From Pontixanthobacter sp965223995 (lineage in GTDB: Bacteria > Pseudomonadota > Alphaproteobacteria > Sphingomonadales > Sphingomonadaceae): DNA of 64,000 nucleotides. The position numbers and the translations under genes are program-made. This document shows positions 34,547 to 43,606 of the stretch, piece by piece (positions within the stretch are counted from its first letter, which is position 1; every line of letters begins with the position of its first letter). The DNA is taken from assembly GCA_965223995.1 (NCBI GenBank), contig CBDCXY010000003.1, positions 1 to 64,000 on the forward strand. Reading direction: 5' to 3'. The notes beneath the pieces are model-generated. The model saw only the letters and a list, made by a program, of their open reading frames with translations, was not told the DNA's origin and searched no databases.

Positions 34547-34738
34547 TCAGCGCGGCTTCTTGAACGCTGCGACTGCGAAAAATGCCACTCCAAAACCAAC
34601 CAGCGCACCGCCGATGGTGCTGGTTCGCTCGACGAGCTCGGCATTTGCCCGGCCATCGGTGATGATCGATGGCAGGAAGAACACCACCACACCAACCAGA
34701 ATGATCATCGTTGCAGGGATCAGAAGCGGTCGTTTCAC
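34547..34738 (-). CDS. Small two-helix membrane protein
   Basis: 63 residues with two hydrophobic segments (LLIPATMIILVGVVVFFLP and GGALVGFGVAFFAVAAF) and a basic C-terminus. The GTG at 34738 is 5 nt after the accC stop, with GAGGG upstream, so it is probably cotranslated with accC. No function is recognised. Confidence 0.55.
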   Translation of the reverse strand: MKRPLLIPATMIILVGVVVFFLPSIITDGRANAELVERTSTIGGALVGFGVAFFAVAAFKKPR

Positions 34739-34743
34739 AGACT

Positions 34744-36093
34744 TCAGCCCTCGCGTTTGGCCAGATATTCCTCGAGCCATTTGATCGAATAGTCGCCGTT
34801 CAGGATATCCTCCTGCCGGATCAGTTCCTGGTGCAGTGGGACCGAGTGTTTGACGCCTTCGATGACCATTTCTTCGAGCGCGCGGCGCAGGCGCATGATG
34901 CAACCTTCGCGGTTGCGGCCATAGACGATCAGCTTGGCAATCATGCTGTCGTAATAGGGCGGGATCGCATAGCCGGCATAGAGTCCGCTATCGACGCGCA
35001 CATGCATCCCGCCGGCGGGGTGATAGTGGGTGACCTTGCCGGGCGAGGGCGCGAAGGTGAATGGATCCTCGGCGTTGATCCGGCATTCGATCGCGTGGCC
35101 GTTGAACTCGATTTCGTCCTGCTTGACCGAGAGCGGCTTGCCGTCGGCGATGCGGATCTGTTCGCGCACCAGATCGACGCCGGTGATCATTTCGGTCACC
35201 GGATGCTCAACCTGCAGGCGGGTGTTCATTTCGATGAAGTAGAACTCTCCATCTTCCCACAGGAATTCGATGGTGCCCGCGCCGCGATAGCCCATATCGC
35301 GCATCGCCTGTGCACAAACCTCACCCATACGGTTACGCTCTTCGGTCGAAAGAACCGGGCTGGGTGCTTCTTCGAAGACCTTCTGATGGCGACGCTGGAG
35401 CGAACAATCGCGTTCGCCCAGATGGATTGCATTGCCTTCACCGTCGCCGAATACCTGGAATTCGATATGGCGCGGATCGCCGAGATACTTCTCGAGATAT
35501 ACGGTGTCGTCGCCGAAAGCCGATTTTGCCTCGCTGCCCGCCTGCTTCATCAGCGTTTCGAGCGTGTCGGGGCTTTCGCAGACCTTCATCCCGCGACCGC
35601 CGCCGCCAGACGCGGCCTTGATGATCACCGGATAGCCGATTTCCTCGGCGATTTTCGCAGCTTCTTCGACATCGTTGATCGCGCCGTCGGACCCGGGGAC
35701 CAGCGGCAGGCCTAGCTCGCCCGCAGTCTGCTTCGCCGCAACCTTGTCGCCCATTGTGCGGATATGTTCGGGCTTGGGGCCAATCCACTTGATATCGTGT
35801 GCTTCGACGATTTCGGCGAATTTCTCGTTCTCGGAGAGGAAACCATATCCGGGGTGGATCGCGTCGCAATGCGCCACTTCGGCAGCGGAAATAATCGCTG
35901 CGGTGTTGAGATAGCTTTCGGTTGCGGAGGGCGGGCCGATGCATACCGCGTGATCGGCCAGGCGAACATGCATCGCATCGGCGTCGGCGGTCGAGTGAAC
36001 CGCGACCGTCTCGATACCCATCTCATGCGCGGCGCGGTGAATGCGCAGTGCAATCTCGCCGCGATTGGCAATCAATATGCGGGAAATACCCAT
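34744..36093 (-). CDS. accC: Acetyl-CoA carboxylase, biotin carboxylase subunit
   Basis: 449 residues. An ATP-grasp enzyme that carboxylates the biotin of AccB, the first committed step of fatty-acid synthesis. ISRILIANRGEIALRIHRAA at the start, the ATP loop ASGGGGRGMKV, and FIEMNTRLQVEHPVTEMITG are diagnostic. The length equals the E. coli enzyme (449). It is 7 bp downstream of accB on the same strand, the usual accBC operon. The carboxyltransferase genes accA and accD are not in the window. Confidence 0.98.
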   Translation of the reverse strand: MGISRILIANRGEIALRIHRAAHEMGIETVAVHSTADADAMHVRLADHAVCIGPPSATESYLNTAAIISAAEVAHCDAIHPGYGFLSENEKFAEIVEAHDIKWIGPKPEHIRTMGDKVAAKQTAGELGLPLVPGSDGAINDVEEAAKIAEEIGYPVIIKAASGGGGRGMKVCESPDTLETLMKQAGSEAKSAFGDDTVYLEKYLGDPRHIEFQVFGDGEGNAIHLGERDCSLQRRHQKVFEEAPSPVLSTEERNRMGEVCAQAMRDMGYRGAGTIEFLWEDGEFYFIEMNTRLQVEHPVTEMITGVDLVREQIRIADGKPLSVKQDEIEFNGHAIECRINAEDPFTFAPSPGKVTHYHPAGGMHVRVDSGLYAGYAIPPYYDSMIAKLIVYGRNREGCIMRLRRALEEMVIEGVKHSVPLHQELIRQEDILNGDYSIKWLEEYLAKREG

Positions 36094-36100
36094 CGCCGGA

Positions 36101-36610
36101 TTATCCGATAACTACGAGCGGCTGGTCGAATTCGACAGGTTGGCCGTTATCGACCAGCACTGCCTTGACCGTGCCCGATTTGTCGGCGGCGATCGGGTTC
36201 ATCACCTTCATCGCCTCGACGATCAGCAAAGTGTCGCCTTCTTTCACACTGTCGCCGACACTGACGAACGGATCCGCACCCGGCTCGGCGGCGAGATAGA
36301 CCGTGCCGACCATTGGCGACTTAAGCGCGCCGGCGTGATCATCGCCGCCAGCTGGTGCTTCCTCAGTCGGGGCGGCTGCCGGAGCAGCGGTTGTCGGCGC
36401 GGGTGCAGCCGCTGCGGGTGCCGCTGCAACGGGAGCGGGAGCAGCTGCGGCTACTCCGCCGCCGCGCGATACGCGCACCTTGCGCTCGCCATCTTCGACT
36501 TCGATTTCGGTCAGGCCGGTTTCACCCAGCATCTCGGCCAGTTCGCGAACCAGCTTGGTATCGACATTCATACCGGACTTCTTACCGGCAGCGCTCTTAC
36601 TAGCGGGCAT
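36101..36610 (-). CDS. accB: Acetyl-CoA carboxylase biotin carboxyl carrier protein
   Basis: 169 residues. The N-terminal part (VRELAEMLGETGLTEIEVED) is followed by an Ala/Pro-rich flexible linker typical of AccB and a C-terminal biotinyl domain with the biotinylation site VEAMKVMNPI (Lys at about residue 133). It carries carboxybiotin between AccC and the transferase. The gene order accB-accC, with a 7-bp gap, supports the call. Confidence 0.97.
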   Translation of the reverse strand: MPASKSAAGKKSGMNVDTKLVRELAEMLGETGLTEIEVEDGERKVRVSRGGGVAAAAPAPVAAAPAAAAPAPTTAAPAAAPTEEAPAGGDDHAGALKSPMVGTVYLAAEPGADPFVSVGDSVKEGDTLLIVEAMKVMNPIAADKSGTVKAVLVDNGQPVEFDQPLVVIG

Positions 36611-36707
36611 GAATACCTCATAATTGTTTCAGGCGAGTGCCTATGCGCGGCATCGCTTAATAGAGCAAGGGTTGATGCGGGTTTTCGTTCCGGCTCCACA
36701 GCACGCT

Positions 36708-37142
36708 TCAGAACTTCGCAGCGGCTTCCAACGCGACGACATAGCCCTTTGCGCCGAGCCCCTGTACGGTCTCGACAGCAGCTATACCGACATAGGATTT
36801 GTGGCGGAATTCCTCGCGCTTGGTGGGGTCGGACAAATGCACTTCGACAACTGGTGTTTTGATCGCGCGAATGGCATCGAGCAGCGCAATCGAAGTGTGC
36901 GTATAGGCCCCGGCATTGAGCAGCACAGCCTTCGCCCCTTCCGCCTGCGCCTCGTGCAGCCAGTCGACCAGCATCCCCTCATGGTTGGTCTGCCGCATGT
37001 CGATTTCGAGACCCAGCTCACGTCCGCGATCCTCCAGCATCCCGGCAATATCGTCGAGCGTATCGGAGCCGTAAATATCCGGCTCACGCAGGCCAAGCAG
37101 ATTGAGATTGGGACCGTTGAGGACGTAGATGGTTCGGGTCAT
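36708..37142 (-). CDS. aroQ: Type II 3-dehydroquinate dehydratase
   Basis: 144 residues, family length. The active-site loop is YVLNGPNLNLLGLREPDIYG (Asn and the Tyr that acts as base), followed by MRQTNHEGMLVDWLHEA, LNAGAYTHTSIALLDAI and VEVHLSDPTKREEFRHKS. It performs trans-dehydration in the shikimate pathway as a dodecamer. It is 97 bp upstream of accB on the same strand, a common alphaproteobacterial linkage. Confidence 0.97.
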   Translation of the reverse strand: MTRTIYVLNGPNLNLLGLREPDIYGSDTLDDIAGMLEDRGRELGLEIDMRQTNHEGMLVDWLHEAQAEGAKAVLLNAGAYTHTSIALLDAIRAIKTPVVEVHLSDPTKREEFRHKSYVGIAAVETVQGLGAKGYVVALEAAAKF

Positions 37143-37324
37143 TCGGCGGACATAGACTGGCGCGGTCTAATGTGTCGACGGATTTTGGCACCCTGTGACG
37201 TCTTACGCCGTGGGGAGCGCACATTTACCCTGAGAGGCTGGAGCGCCATTGGTTTGGATGATATCCGCAACCAAATGGAGAGAGCGTCCATTGTCGGCAG
37301 TGGCGTCATGTCAAAGGAACTGGA

Positions 37325-37648
37325 ATGACAGGCCTAACAGTGTTCGTGACTCGGGACAGCGTTGCCGCTGGAGACGATTTCGACGCACCCCATCCATACT
37401 CGTTCAAAATGAAGAAAACAGCACAGTTGCGAGACGCATTGGAGCGCCTGGCCAACAAGGGCTACCTTGCTACGGTGGCTGGGCGAGGACATCGCTGGGA
37501 AGCAAAAATCGGTGATTGCACCGTAGCCACTCTCGCGGCCAATAATCATCGACCAGCTCAGTCCAAGGTACTCGCGTCGCCGCTGATCGAGTGGGCCGAG
37601 TCGGACCAGATAGGTCTACACTTCCGCTATCACCCGGCTACGTATTAG
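37325..37648 (+). CDS. Hypothetical small protein
   Basis: 107 residues with no signal peptide or membrane segment. It begins MTGLTVFVTRDSVAAGDD and has a central LERLANKGYLATVAGRGHRW. A good ribosome site (AAAGGAA) precedes the ATG. No domain is recognised. It is the only + strand gene in the aroQ-to-holin interval, and the 182 bp before it show nothing recognisable. It may be strain-specific. Confidence 0.55.
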   Translation: MTGLTVFVTRDSVAAGDDFDAPHPYSFKMKKTAQLRDALERLANKGYLATVAGRGHRWEAKIGDCTVATLAANNHRPAQSKVLASPLIEWAESDQIGLHFRYHPATY

Positions 37649-37715
37649 CCTTCGACCCTGATGTCTGGCTCGGTTCGCTGACGAACAGCGCTTCAATGCG
37701 CGCAAAGTGTGAACC

Positions 37716-38129
37716 TCACCGATCTACACCCTTCACTTTCCCCCATTGCCGCGCGGCGGTGTAACCAAGATACCCCGTGCCGAACAGCGCGTAGAGCGGT
37801 TCCGGTAGGCCCGCGAGATAGGTGTTCATCCCGGTTCCGATATCCCTCGCCGTAGCCGGGCTGAAGGCGGCGAGGATGCCCATGGGGAGGGCGGTCAGTA
37901 GCAGGATATACATCACATAGAGGAAGCTGGGGCGCGCGCGGCTGGTCCAGGGGTCTTTGGAATTGGCCTCGGCGACGATGGCGGAGAGGCGCGCTTCTAT
38001 GGATTTGAGCTCCTGCGAGCCCTCCAGCCGGATCAGCTCGAGCTTCGCCTTGGCGCGCGCTTCCTTGTCGGGAATGATCTTGTCGATCAGCGATGCAACG
38101 GGTCCGATAAGCGATTCGAGTAGGGCCAT
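37716..38129 (-). CDS. Holin of 3TMs family (GTA/phage-type) protein
   Basis: 137 residues. An amphipathic N-terminus (LIGPVASLIDKIIPDKEARA), a charged helix with KLELIRLEGSQELKSIEARL, then two or three hydrophobic segments (FLYVMYILLLTALPMGILAA; PLYALFGTGYLGYTAARQW). This matches the 'holin of 3TMs, for gene-transfer release' type found in alphaproteobacterial phages and gene transfer agents. No endolysin or capsid gene is nearby, so it is an orphan. The family call rests on pattern memory. Confidence 0.7.
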   Translation of the reverse strand: MALLESLIGPVASLIDKIIPDKEARAKAKLELIRLEGSQELKSIEARLSAIVAEANSKDPWTSRARPSFLYVMYILLLTALPMGILAAFSPATARDIGTGMNTYLAGLPEPLYALFGTGYLGYTAARQWGKVKGVDR

Positions 38130-38197
38130 GAGCGAATTCCTTTGTGATTCGCTCCACGAATAACCAAATTGGTTCGTGTAGGAAAGTTTCCTAACCG

Positions 38198-39091
38198 TCA
38201 GTCATCGGTGCTGGCGAGTAATGCCTGCGCCAGAGCCAGATGCGGGCGGTCGAGCATCGCACCATTCAGTCCGACGGTTCCAGCGCCCGGATTGGCTTCG
38301 AACGCGGCGACAATGGCGCGCGCATGATCCAGTTCTTCCTGGCTGGGCGTGAATGCCTCGTTGATCACCGGAACCTGCGCCGGATGGATCGCGAGCATCC
38401 CGCGATAGCCCTGGCTGCGCACCATCAGCGCCCGCTCGCGCAATCCGTCGAGGTCGCGAAAGTCGGACTGGATTGTTTCGATAGGTGCAACCCCGGCTGC
38501 AACCGCTCCGAGCAGGCACAGGCTGCGTGCCAGTTCGTAAGTCGGCATATAACCGCCATCGGGCCGGAACTGGACGCGTGCGCCGAGGGCCGAAGACAGA
38601 TCTTCGGCACCCCAGCTCATCGCCATCAATCGTGGCGCGCCGTCATAGCTGCCGGTATGGAACATCGCTTTTGCGGTCTCGGTGACGAGAGCTGCAACCT
38701 TGGTCGCTCTGGCCTCGATACCGTGTGCTGCCTCGAGCCTAGTCAACATCGCGTCGAGCGCTTCAACGTCCTCACGCCCCTCGGCCTTGGGGAGAAACAA
38801 ACCGCCTGGTGCCGCGGGCATCACGGCTTCAAGATCGGCCTCGATCTCGCCGCTCGATAGCGGATTGACCCGTACCCATAGCCGGTGCCGGTCATCGCGG
38901 CTTGTCAGGAAATCGTGCACCAACGCGCGCGCGGCGGGTTTGTTCTCCGGCATCACCGAGTCTTCTAGATCGAGCAGAACGATGTCCGCGCGTTGCTCGT
39001 CTTTGGCGTCAGCGGCCTTGCCCATCTTCTTCTCGCTATCGCCCGGCGCGAACAGCCAGCTGCGGGTTTTGAGAGAGGCCTTGGTGGTCAT
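38198..39091 (-). CDS. HpcH/HpaI aldolase family, CitE-like CoA-ester lyase
   Basis: 297 residues. The TIM-barrel CitE fold shows RSWLFAPGDSEKKMGKA at the start, ADIVLLDLEDSVMPENK (Mg-binding region), LWVRVNPLSSGEIEADLEAV, LMAMSWGAEDLSSALGA and MLAIHPAQVPVINEAFTPS. Relatives cleave malyl-, methylmalyl- or citramalyl-CoA. No other genes of such a pathway are adjacent, so the substrate is unknown. It stands alone downstream of tRNA-Pro(GGG). Confidence 0.9.
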   Translation of the reverse strand: MTTKASLKTRSWLFAPGDSEKKMGKAADAKDEQRADIVLLDLEDSVMPENKPAARALVHDFLTSRDDRHRLWVRVNPLSSGEIEADLEAVMPAAPGGLFLPKAEGREDVEALDAMLTRLEAAHGIEARATKVAALVTETAKAMFHTGSYDGAPRLMAMSWGAEDLSSALGARVQFRPDGGYMPTYELARSLCLLGAVAAGVAPIETIQSDFRDLDGLRERALMVRSQGYRGMLAIHPAQVPVINEAFTPSQEELDHARAIVAAFEANPGAGTVGLNGAMLDRPHLALAQALLASTDD

Positions 39092-39176
39092 CGTGAAATC
39101 TCCTTACTGCAAGCGAGTAGGGGGAGCGGCAGGGCTTCGCAACGGCTACGGTTCGGCGATGTATGAGATTTTCCAC

Positions 39177-39253
39177 TGGTCGGGACGACTGGATTCGAAC
39201 CAGCGACCCCTACACCCCCAGTATAGTGCGCTACCAGACTGCGCCACGTCCCG
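39177..39253 (-). tRNA. tRNA-Pro (anticodon GGG)
   Basis: A cloverleaf on the minus strand. The acceptor CGGGACG pairs with CGTCCCG, the anticodon loop CTGGGGG has GGG, and the T arm is GGTTCGAATCC. The encoded CCA lies at 39177-39179. Total 77 nt. It is similar in sequence to the UGG isoacceptor at 29.8 kb. The 205 bp on its 5' side, up to yajC, show no gene. Confidence 0.95.
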
Positions 39254-39458
39254 ATCAGTGGAGGCGCGCCTATAGTGTGCGTGTCGGCCTTTCGCAATAT
39301 CTGATGCACCGATAACACACTCTTTTGCATTGCGTTGCCGAGTACTTGCAATGCTGCTAGTCGCGCCCACTTGTTGCCGAGGAGAGGTAACAGGAGCGAT
39401 GACATCGCGCCCGCATCCTCGGACAGAGGCAATTCTAAACTAGGTGTAGACTCATTCG

Positions 39459-39779
39459 ATGCTTGATTTTCTAACCGCCGCCGCTGGCGCAAGTTCACAG
39501 CCCGGATGGACCGGGATTATCCCCTTCATCCTGATGGGCCTGATCTTCTGGTTCCTGATCATCCGCCCGCAGATGAAGCGCCAGAAAGAGCATGCCGAGA
39601 AGGTTGCCAGCCTCAAGAAGGGCGACAAGGTCGTCACTGCCGGTGGGCTTATCGGCAAGGTGGTCAAGGTTGACGACGACTATGCCGACCTTGAACTCGC
39701 ACAGGGTGTCCGTGTGAAGGCGGTCAAGAGCACCATCGGCGACATTGTTCCGCCGGCCGGCAAAGCCGCTAACGACTGA
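39459..39779 (+). CDS. yajC: Preprotein translocase subunit YajC
   Basis: 106 residues. One N-terminal membrane helix (IIPFILMGLIFWFLIIRPQM) is followed by the conserved KEHAEKVASLKKGDKVVTAG and a small cytosolic domain. It forms the SecDF-YajC accessory complex of the Sec translocon. First gene of a yajC-secD-secF operon; 33 bp separate it from secD. Confidence 0.97.
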   Translation: MLDFLTAAAGASSQPGWTGIIPFILMGLIFWFLIIRPQMKRQKEHAEKVASLKKGDKVVTAGGLIGKVVKVDDDYADLELAQGVRVKAVKSTIGDIVPPAGKAAND

Positions 39780-39812
39780 TCGAACCAACTGGAATAAGGC
39801 CGGGATCGCGCA

Positions 39813-41411
39813 ATGCTTGAATTTCCCCAATGGAAAAAGATCTGGCTGTGGGGCCTGACGCTGCTGGCGGTATTCGCCGCGCTGCCCTCGCTGCTGTCCT
39901 CGGCCAATATCGAATGGCCCGATGCGCTGCCCGACCCGACCGTCAATCTCGGCCTCGACCTAGCGGGAGGTAGCCACATCCTGCTCGAAGCCGATCCGGC
40001 GCAGGTTTCCGCGCAGCGGCTGCAAAATATGGAAGAGGCGGTTCGCAATGCGTTTCGCAATGCGGAGCCGCGCATCCGCGCCGGGGATTTTTCGACCAAC
40101 AACAATCAACTCAGCTTTATGCTTGATAGCGCCGCCGATGTGGACCGCGCGCGCGAACTTCTGATCCCGCTAATGTCGGGCACCGGTGTGATTACCGAAT
40201 GGAATCTCGATTTTCGCGATGAAACGCGGTTTGTGCTGACCCAGACGGGGGCCGGGGCGGATCAGGCGGTGACCAACGCGATGGACAGCGCGACCGAAGT
40301 TGTCCGCAAACGTATCGATGCGCTCGGCACACGCGAACCGACCATCATCCGTCAGGGCGATACGCGGATCGTGGTTCAGGTTCCCGGCCTGCAAGACCCC
40401 GACCAGCTCAAGGAACTGCTCGGTCAAACTGCGAAACTTGAGTTCAAACTGGTCGACGATCAGGCGTTGCCTACCGATATTCAGGCGGGAATCGCCAATC
40501 CGGGCAGTCGGATTTATCCTTTCGCCGAAAGCGCGCAGGAGCAGGGCGCGGCGATTGCGGTCAAGCGGCTGGGCGGGATCCAAGGCGATTCGCTTACCGA
40601 GGCGCGTTCGGGCGTCGATCCGCAGGACAATTCGCCCGTGGTCAATATCCAGTTCGACAGCCAGGGCGGTGCGAAATTCGCCAAGCTTTCAACCGAAAAC
40701 GTCAATAAGCGTTTTGCTATCATTCTCGATGGAGAGGTCATTTCGGCACCAGTATTCAACGAGCCGATCCTGGGCGGCTCGGCGCAGATTTCGGGTAACT
40801 TTACCACCGATGAAGCCTATGCTTTGGCAATCTCGCTGCAATCAGGCGCGCTGCCGGTCGATCTCTCGATTGTCGAAGAGCGTACGGTTGGACCTGACCT
40901 GGGCGCAGACTCGATCAAGCGCGGCATGATCGCGATGCTGATCGGTTCGATTGCGGTTATTGCACTGATGATCGCGAGCTATGGCCGGTTCGGGGTTTAT
41001 GCGACAGTCGCGCTGCTGTTCAACGTGCTGATGCTGCTTGGGATCATGGCGGTGATGAACACCACGCTGACACTGCCGGGTATCGCAGGTTTCGTGCTGA
41101 CTGTTGGCGCGGCCGTGGATGCCAACGTGCTGATTAACGAACGAATACGCGAAGAACGAAGGCGAGGACGGCGCATCATCGCCGCGGTCGAGAACGGCTA
41201 CAAAGAGGCAAGCCGTGCGATTTACGATGCGAACATCACCAATTTTATCGCCGGTGTGTTGCTGTTCCTGTTCGGCTCCGGCCCGATCCGCGGTTTTGCC
41301 GTGGTGCTCATCATCGGTCTGTTCACCTCGGTGTTCACCGCCGTATTCCTGACCCGCATGTGGGTCGCTGGCTGGCTGCGCAAAAGCCGCCCGTCAGAGA
41401 TCAACATCTAA
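39813..41411 (+). CDS. secD: Protein translocase subunit SecD
   Basis: 532 residues. One N-terminal helix precedes the large periplasmic P1 region and a C-terminal five-helix bundle. Diagnostic elements are LGLDLAGGSHILLEAD, VDALG-type ALGTREPTIIRQG and GVDPQDNSP, and, in the membrane part, LTLPGIAGFVLTVGAAVDAN and VLINERIREE. SecD uses the proton-motive force to help pull exported proteins through SecYEG. The secF start follows 13 bp after, with an AAGGGAG site. Confidence 0.98.
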   Translation: MLEFPQWKKIWLWGLTLLAVFAALPSLLSSANIEWPDALPDPTVNLGLDLAGGSHILLEADPAQVSAQRLQNMEEAVRNAFRNAEPRIRAGDFSTNNNQLSFMLDSAADVDRARELLIPLMSGTGVITEWNLDFRDETRFVLTQTGAGADQAVTNAMDSATEVVRKRIDALGTREPTIIRQGDTRIVVQVPGLQDPDQLKELLGQTAKLEFKLVDDQALPTDIQAGIANPGSRIYPFAESAQEQGAAIAVKRLGGIQGDSLTEARSGVDPQDNSPVVNIQFDSQGGAKFAKLSTENVNKRFAIILDGEVISAPVFNEPILGGSAQISGNFTTDEAYALAISLQSGALPVDLSIVEERTVGPDLGADSIKRGMIAMLIGSIAVIALMIASYGRFGVYATVALLFNVLMLLGIMAVMNTTLTLPGIAGFVLTVGAAVDANVLINERIREERRRGRRIIAAVENGYKEASRAIYDANITNFIAGVLLFLFGSGPIRGFAVVLIIGLFTSVFTAVFLTRMWVAGWLRKSRPSEINI

Positions 41412-41424
41412 GGGAGACAAGACC

Positions 41425-42405
41425 ATGCGACTGCTGAAACTCGTCCCCGACAACACGAACATCAAGTTCCTCAAATGGCGCGTACCCTTCTATATTGTCA
41501 GCGTGTTGCTGATGATTGCGAGCTGGGGTCTCGTTGCCACGCAGGGGCTCAATTACGGCGTTGATTTCGCCGGTGGCCAGGAAATTCGCGCGACGTTCGT
41601 AGGTGAGGCCGAGGCTCCCGTCGCCGAACTGCGCGAAACAATCTCTGCGCTCGATACGGTGGAGGATCCGGTGATCCAGCGCTTTGGTGCGGAAAATCAG
41701 GTTTCGATCCGTGTCAAACTGCCAGCGGAAGCGGAAGGCGATCCCGGCTTTGCCAATACGATGACCGAGCAGATCACCCAGACGATGCAGGTTAATCACC
41801 CCGACGTTCGTATCGATGGTGTCGACTCGGTTTCGGGCAAAGTCTCGGGCGAGTTCCGCAACGATGCCGCCTGGGCCCTGCTCGCCGCGATGATGATGGT
41901 CGCACTGTATATCTGGATCCGGTTCGAGTGGCAGTTTGGCGTCGGTGCACTGTTTGCACTGGTCCATGACGTGTCGCTGACGCTGGGCTTTTTCGCGCTG
42001 TTCCAGCTAGAATTCAGTCTGCAGATTATCGCCGCAGTCCTTGCTATCATCGGTTACTCGCTCAACGATACAATCGTTGTCTATGACCGCATTCGTGAGA
42101 ATTTGAAGAAGTATCGCAAGATGCCTCTGCCCGAACTTCTCGACCTGTCGGTCAACGAGACGTTGGCACGTACGGTGATGACCTCGCTGACGCTGTTGGT
42201 CGCTCTGGTGCCGCTGCTGATTTACGGACCGGCAAGCCTGTTTGGCATGGTCGCTGCGATCACGCTGGGTCTCTTCGTGGGTACCTACAGCTCGGTCTAT
42301 ATGGCCGCGCCGATCCTGATCTGGTTGGGTGTCAATTCAAACAGCTTCGTTCCTGAAGAGAGCGTCGCGGACAAGCAGGAAAGAATGGCGCGCGGCGAGG
42401 GGTAG
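41425..42405 (+). CDS. secF: Protein translocase subunit SecF
   Basis: 326 residues. MRLLKLVPDNTNIKFLKWR at the N-terminus, then GLNYGVDFAGGQEIRATF (the SecF signature), a short periplasmic domain and five C-terminal helices with LAIIGYSLNDTIVVYDRIRE. It partners SecD and YajC in the same operon. It is convergent with the glycosyltransferase gene, 13 bp apart. Confidence 0.98.
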   Translation: MRLLKLVPDNTNIKFLKWRVPFYIVSVLLMIASWGLVATQGLNYGVDFAGGQEIRATFVGEAEAPVAELRETISALDTVEDPVIQRFGAENQVSIRVKLPAEAEGDPGFANTMTEQITQTMQVNHPDVRIDGVDSVSGKVSGEFRNDAAWALLAAMMMVALYIWIRFEWQFGVGALFALVHDVSLTLGFFALFQLEFSLQIIAAVLAIIGYSLNDTIVVYDRIRENLKKYRKMPLPELLDLSVNETLARTVMTSLTLLVALVPLLIYGPASLFGMVAAITLGLFVGTYSSVYMAAPILIWLGVNSNSFVPEESVADKQERMARGEG

Positions 42406-42418
42406 CTCGTGACGCCGG

Positions 42419-43606
42419 TCAATCGCCGATCAGACTTTCGTAATAGTGCGCAAGGTTGGCGGCGTTTTGTTTCCAGCTGAACTGCGCCACCGCGGCCGTA
42501 ACGAGCTGTGTCGCGCGCGGATTTTCGAGAATCTGCCGGATACCGGCGGTGACCGATTCCAGCGACCGCTCGACGATAACGCCGCCATCGGTCGAGGTCA
42601 GCAATTCGCGCGCGCCACCGGCGTCGGCGATCACAATCGGCGTACCGCAAGCGAGCGATTCGACCCAGGCATTGGCCAGACCCTCTGCCGCTGATGGCAA
42701 CACCATCATATCGGCGGCCGAGAGGATAACCGGCAGTTGGTCGTGATCGACCGAACCGAGGAAATGCACCCGGTCCTCGACCCGCATGTCGCGCGCGAGG
42801 TTGCGCAGGTGTTTCTCGTCCGGCCCCTTGCCGACCAACAGCAGCTGCGCATCGGGGAAATTGGCAAGTGTGCCGATGGTCAGGTCTTGTCCCTTGCGCT
42901 CGATCAGCGCGCCGACCGAGACAAGCAGCGGGCGGTTTTCCGGCAGCGTTATACCCAGCGTCTGGCCAAGGGTGCTTCGCAAGCCCTCATGCTCGAGCGG
43001 TCTGAACAGATCGCGGTCGAGCCCGGTATAGTGCAATGTGATCTTCTCATATGGCAATCCCAGCGCCGCCATGTCGCGCGCGAGAGCCTCTGAAACAGCC
43101 AGCAATCCCTGGGCATCCTCCGCCGCAGGCAGCATCTGTTCGAGTGCAAAACTCTTGTGACCCCAGAAGGTAATATCCGAACCGCGTGCCTTTATCGAGC
43201 AGGGCAGGCCGAGCTGTTTGGCGATCCAAACGGCAGCCGGGCCGTCGGGGTAGAAGAATTGTGCGTCGACAAGGTCGAATGGACTGTCCGCGTGCAAGCG
43301 TTCGACCAGCGGCAATATCTTGCGCGCAATAACGCCTGGATTGATGCGCGTGCCGATGTTGGGGATCAGCGTGAAGGTGGGACGACGGACATCGACCCCG
43401 TGCTCGATCCCGTCCTGCGCGGCATGAACGAGCGGCTTGTATTTGCCGAATGCAAGGGGCGGAACACCCAGTGGATTGATCACGGTCACATCCCATCCAT
43501 CGCGCGCCGCTAGCGCCTCCAGAGACCGCGCGACAAAGGTCCCGAAACGCGGTGTGTGCGAATTGGGATAGAGCGTGGAAATCGACAGGACGCGGCTGTT
43601 GCTCAC
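42419..43606 (-). CDS. GT4-type glycosyltransferase
   Basis: 395 residues, GT-B fold. The N-terminal acceptor-side domain begins with VLSISTLYPNSHTPRFGTFV; the C-terminal nucleotide-sugar domain shows LVSVGALIERKGQDLTIG and SAAEGLANAWVESLACGTP, the E-x7-E motif of GT4 enzymes. It resembles polysaccharide-synthesis transferases. The acceptor and donor are unknown. It starts at a GTG overlapping the stop of the HTH gene (GTGA), so the two are translationally coupled. Confidence 0.9.
   Translation of the reverse strand: MSNSRVLSISTLYPNSHTPRFGTFVARSLEALAARDGWDVTVINPLGVPPLAFGKYKPLVHAAQDGIEHGVDVRRPTFTLIPNIGTRINPGVIARKILPLVERLHADSPFDLVDAQFFYPDGPAAVWIAKQLGLPCSIKARGSDITFWGHKSFALEQMLPAAEDAQGLLAVSEALARDMAALGLPYEKITLHYTGLDRDLFRPLEHEGLRSTLGQTLGITLPENRPLLVSVGALIERKGQDLTIGTLANFPDAQLLLVGKGPDEKHLRNLARDMRVEDRVHFLGSVDHDQLPVILSAADMMVLPSAAEGLANAWVESLACGTPIVIADAGGARELLTSTDGGVIVERSLESVTAGIRQILENPRATQLVTAAVAQFSWKQNAANLAHYYESLIGD

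Noticed and set aside
36125..36145. TTCGACAGGTTGG in accB resembling the REP end
   Set aside because: It lies in conserved accB coding sequence (PVEFDQPLV) and lacks the palindromic partner; it is coincidence.
37249..37515. Open frame overlapping the start of the 107-residue hypothetical gene
   Set aside because: No ribosome site and a poorer amino-acid composition than the overlapping frame from 37325.
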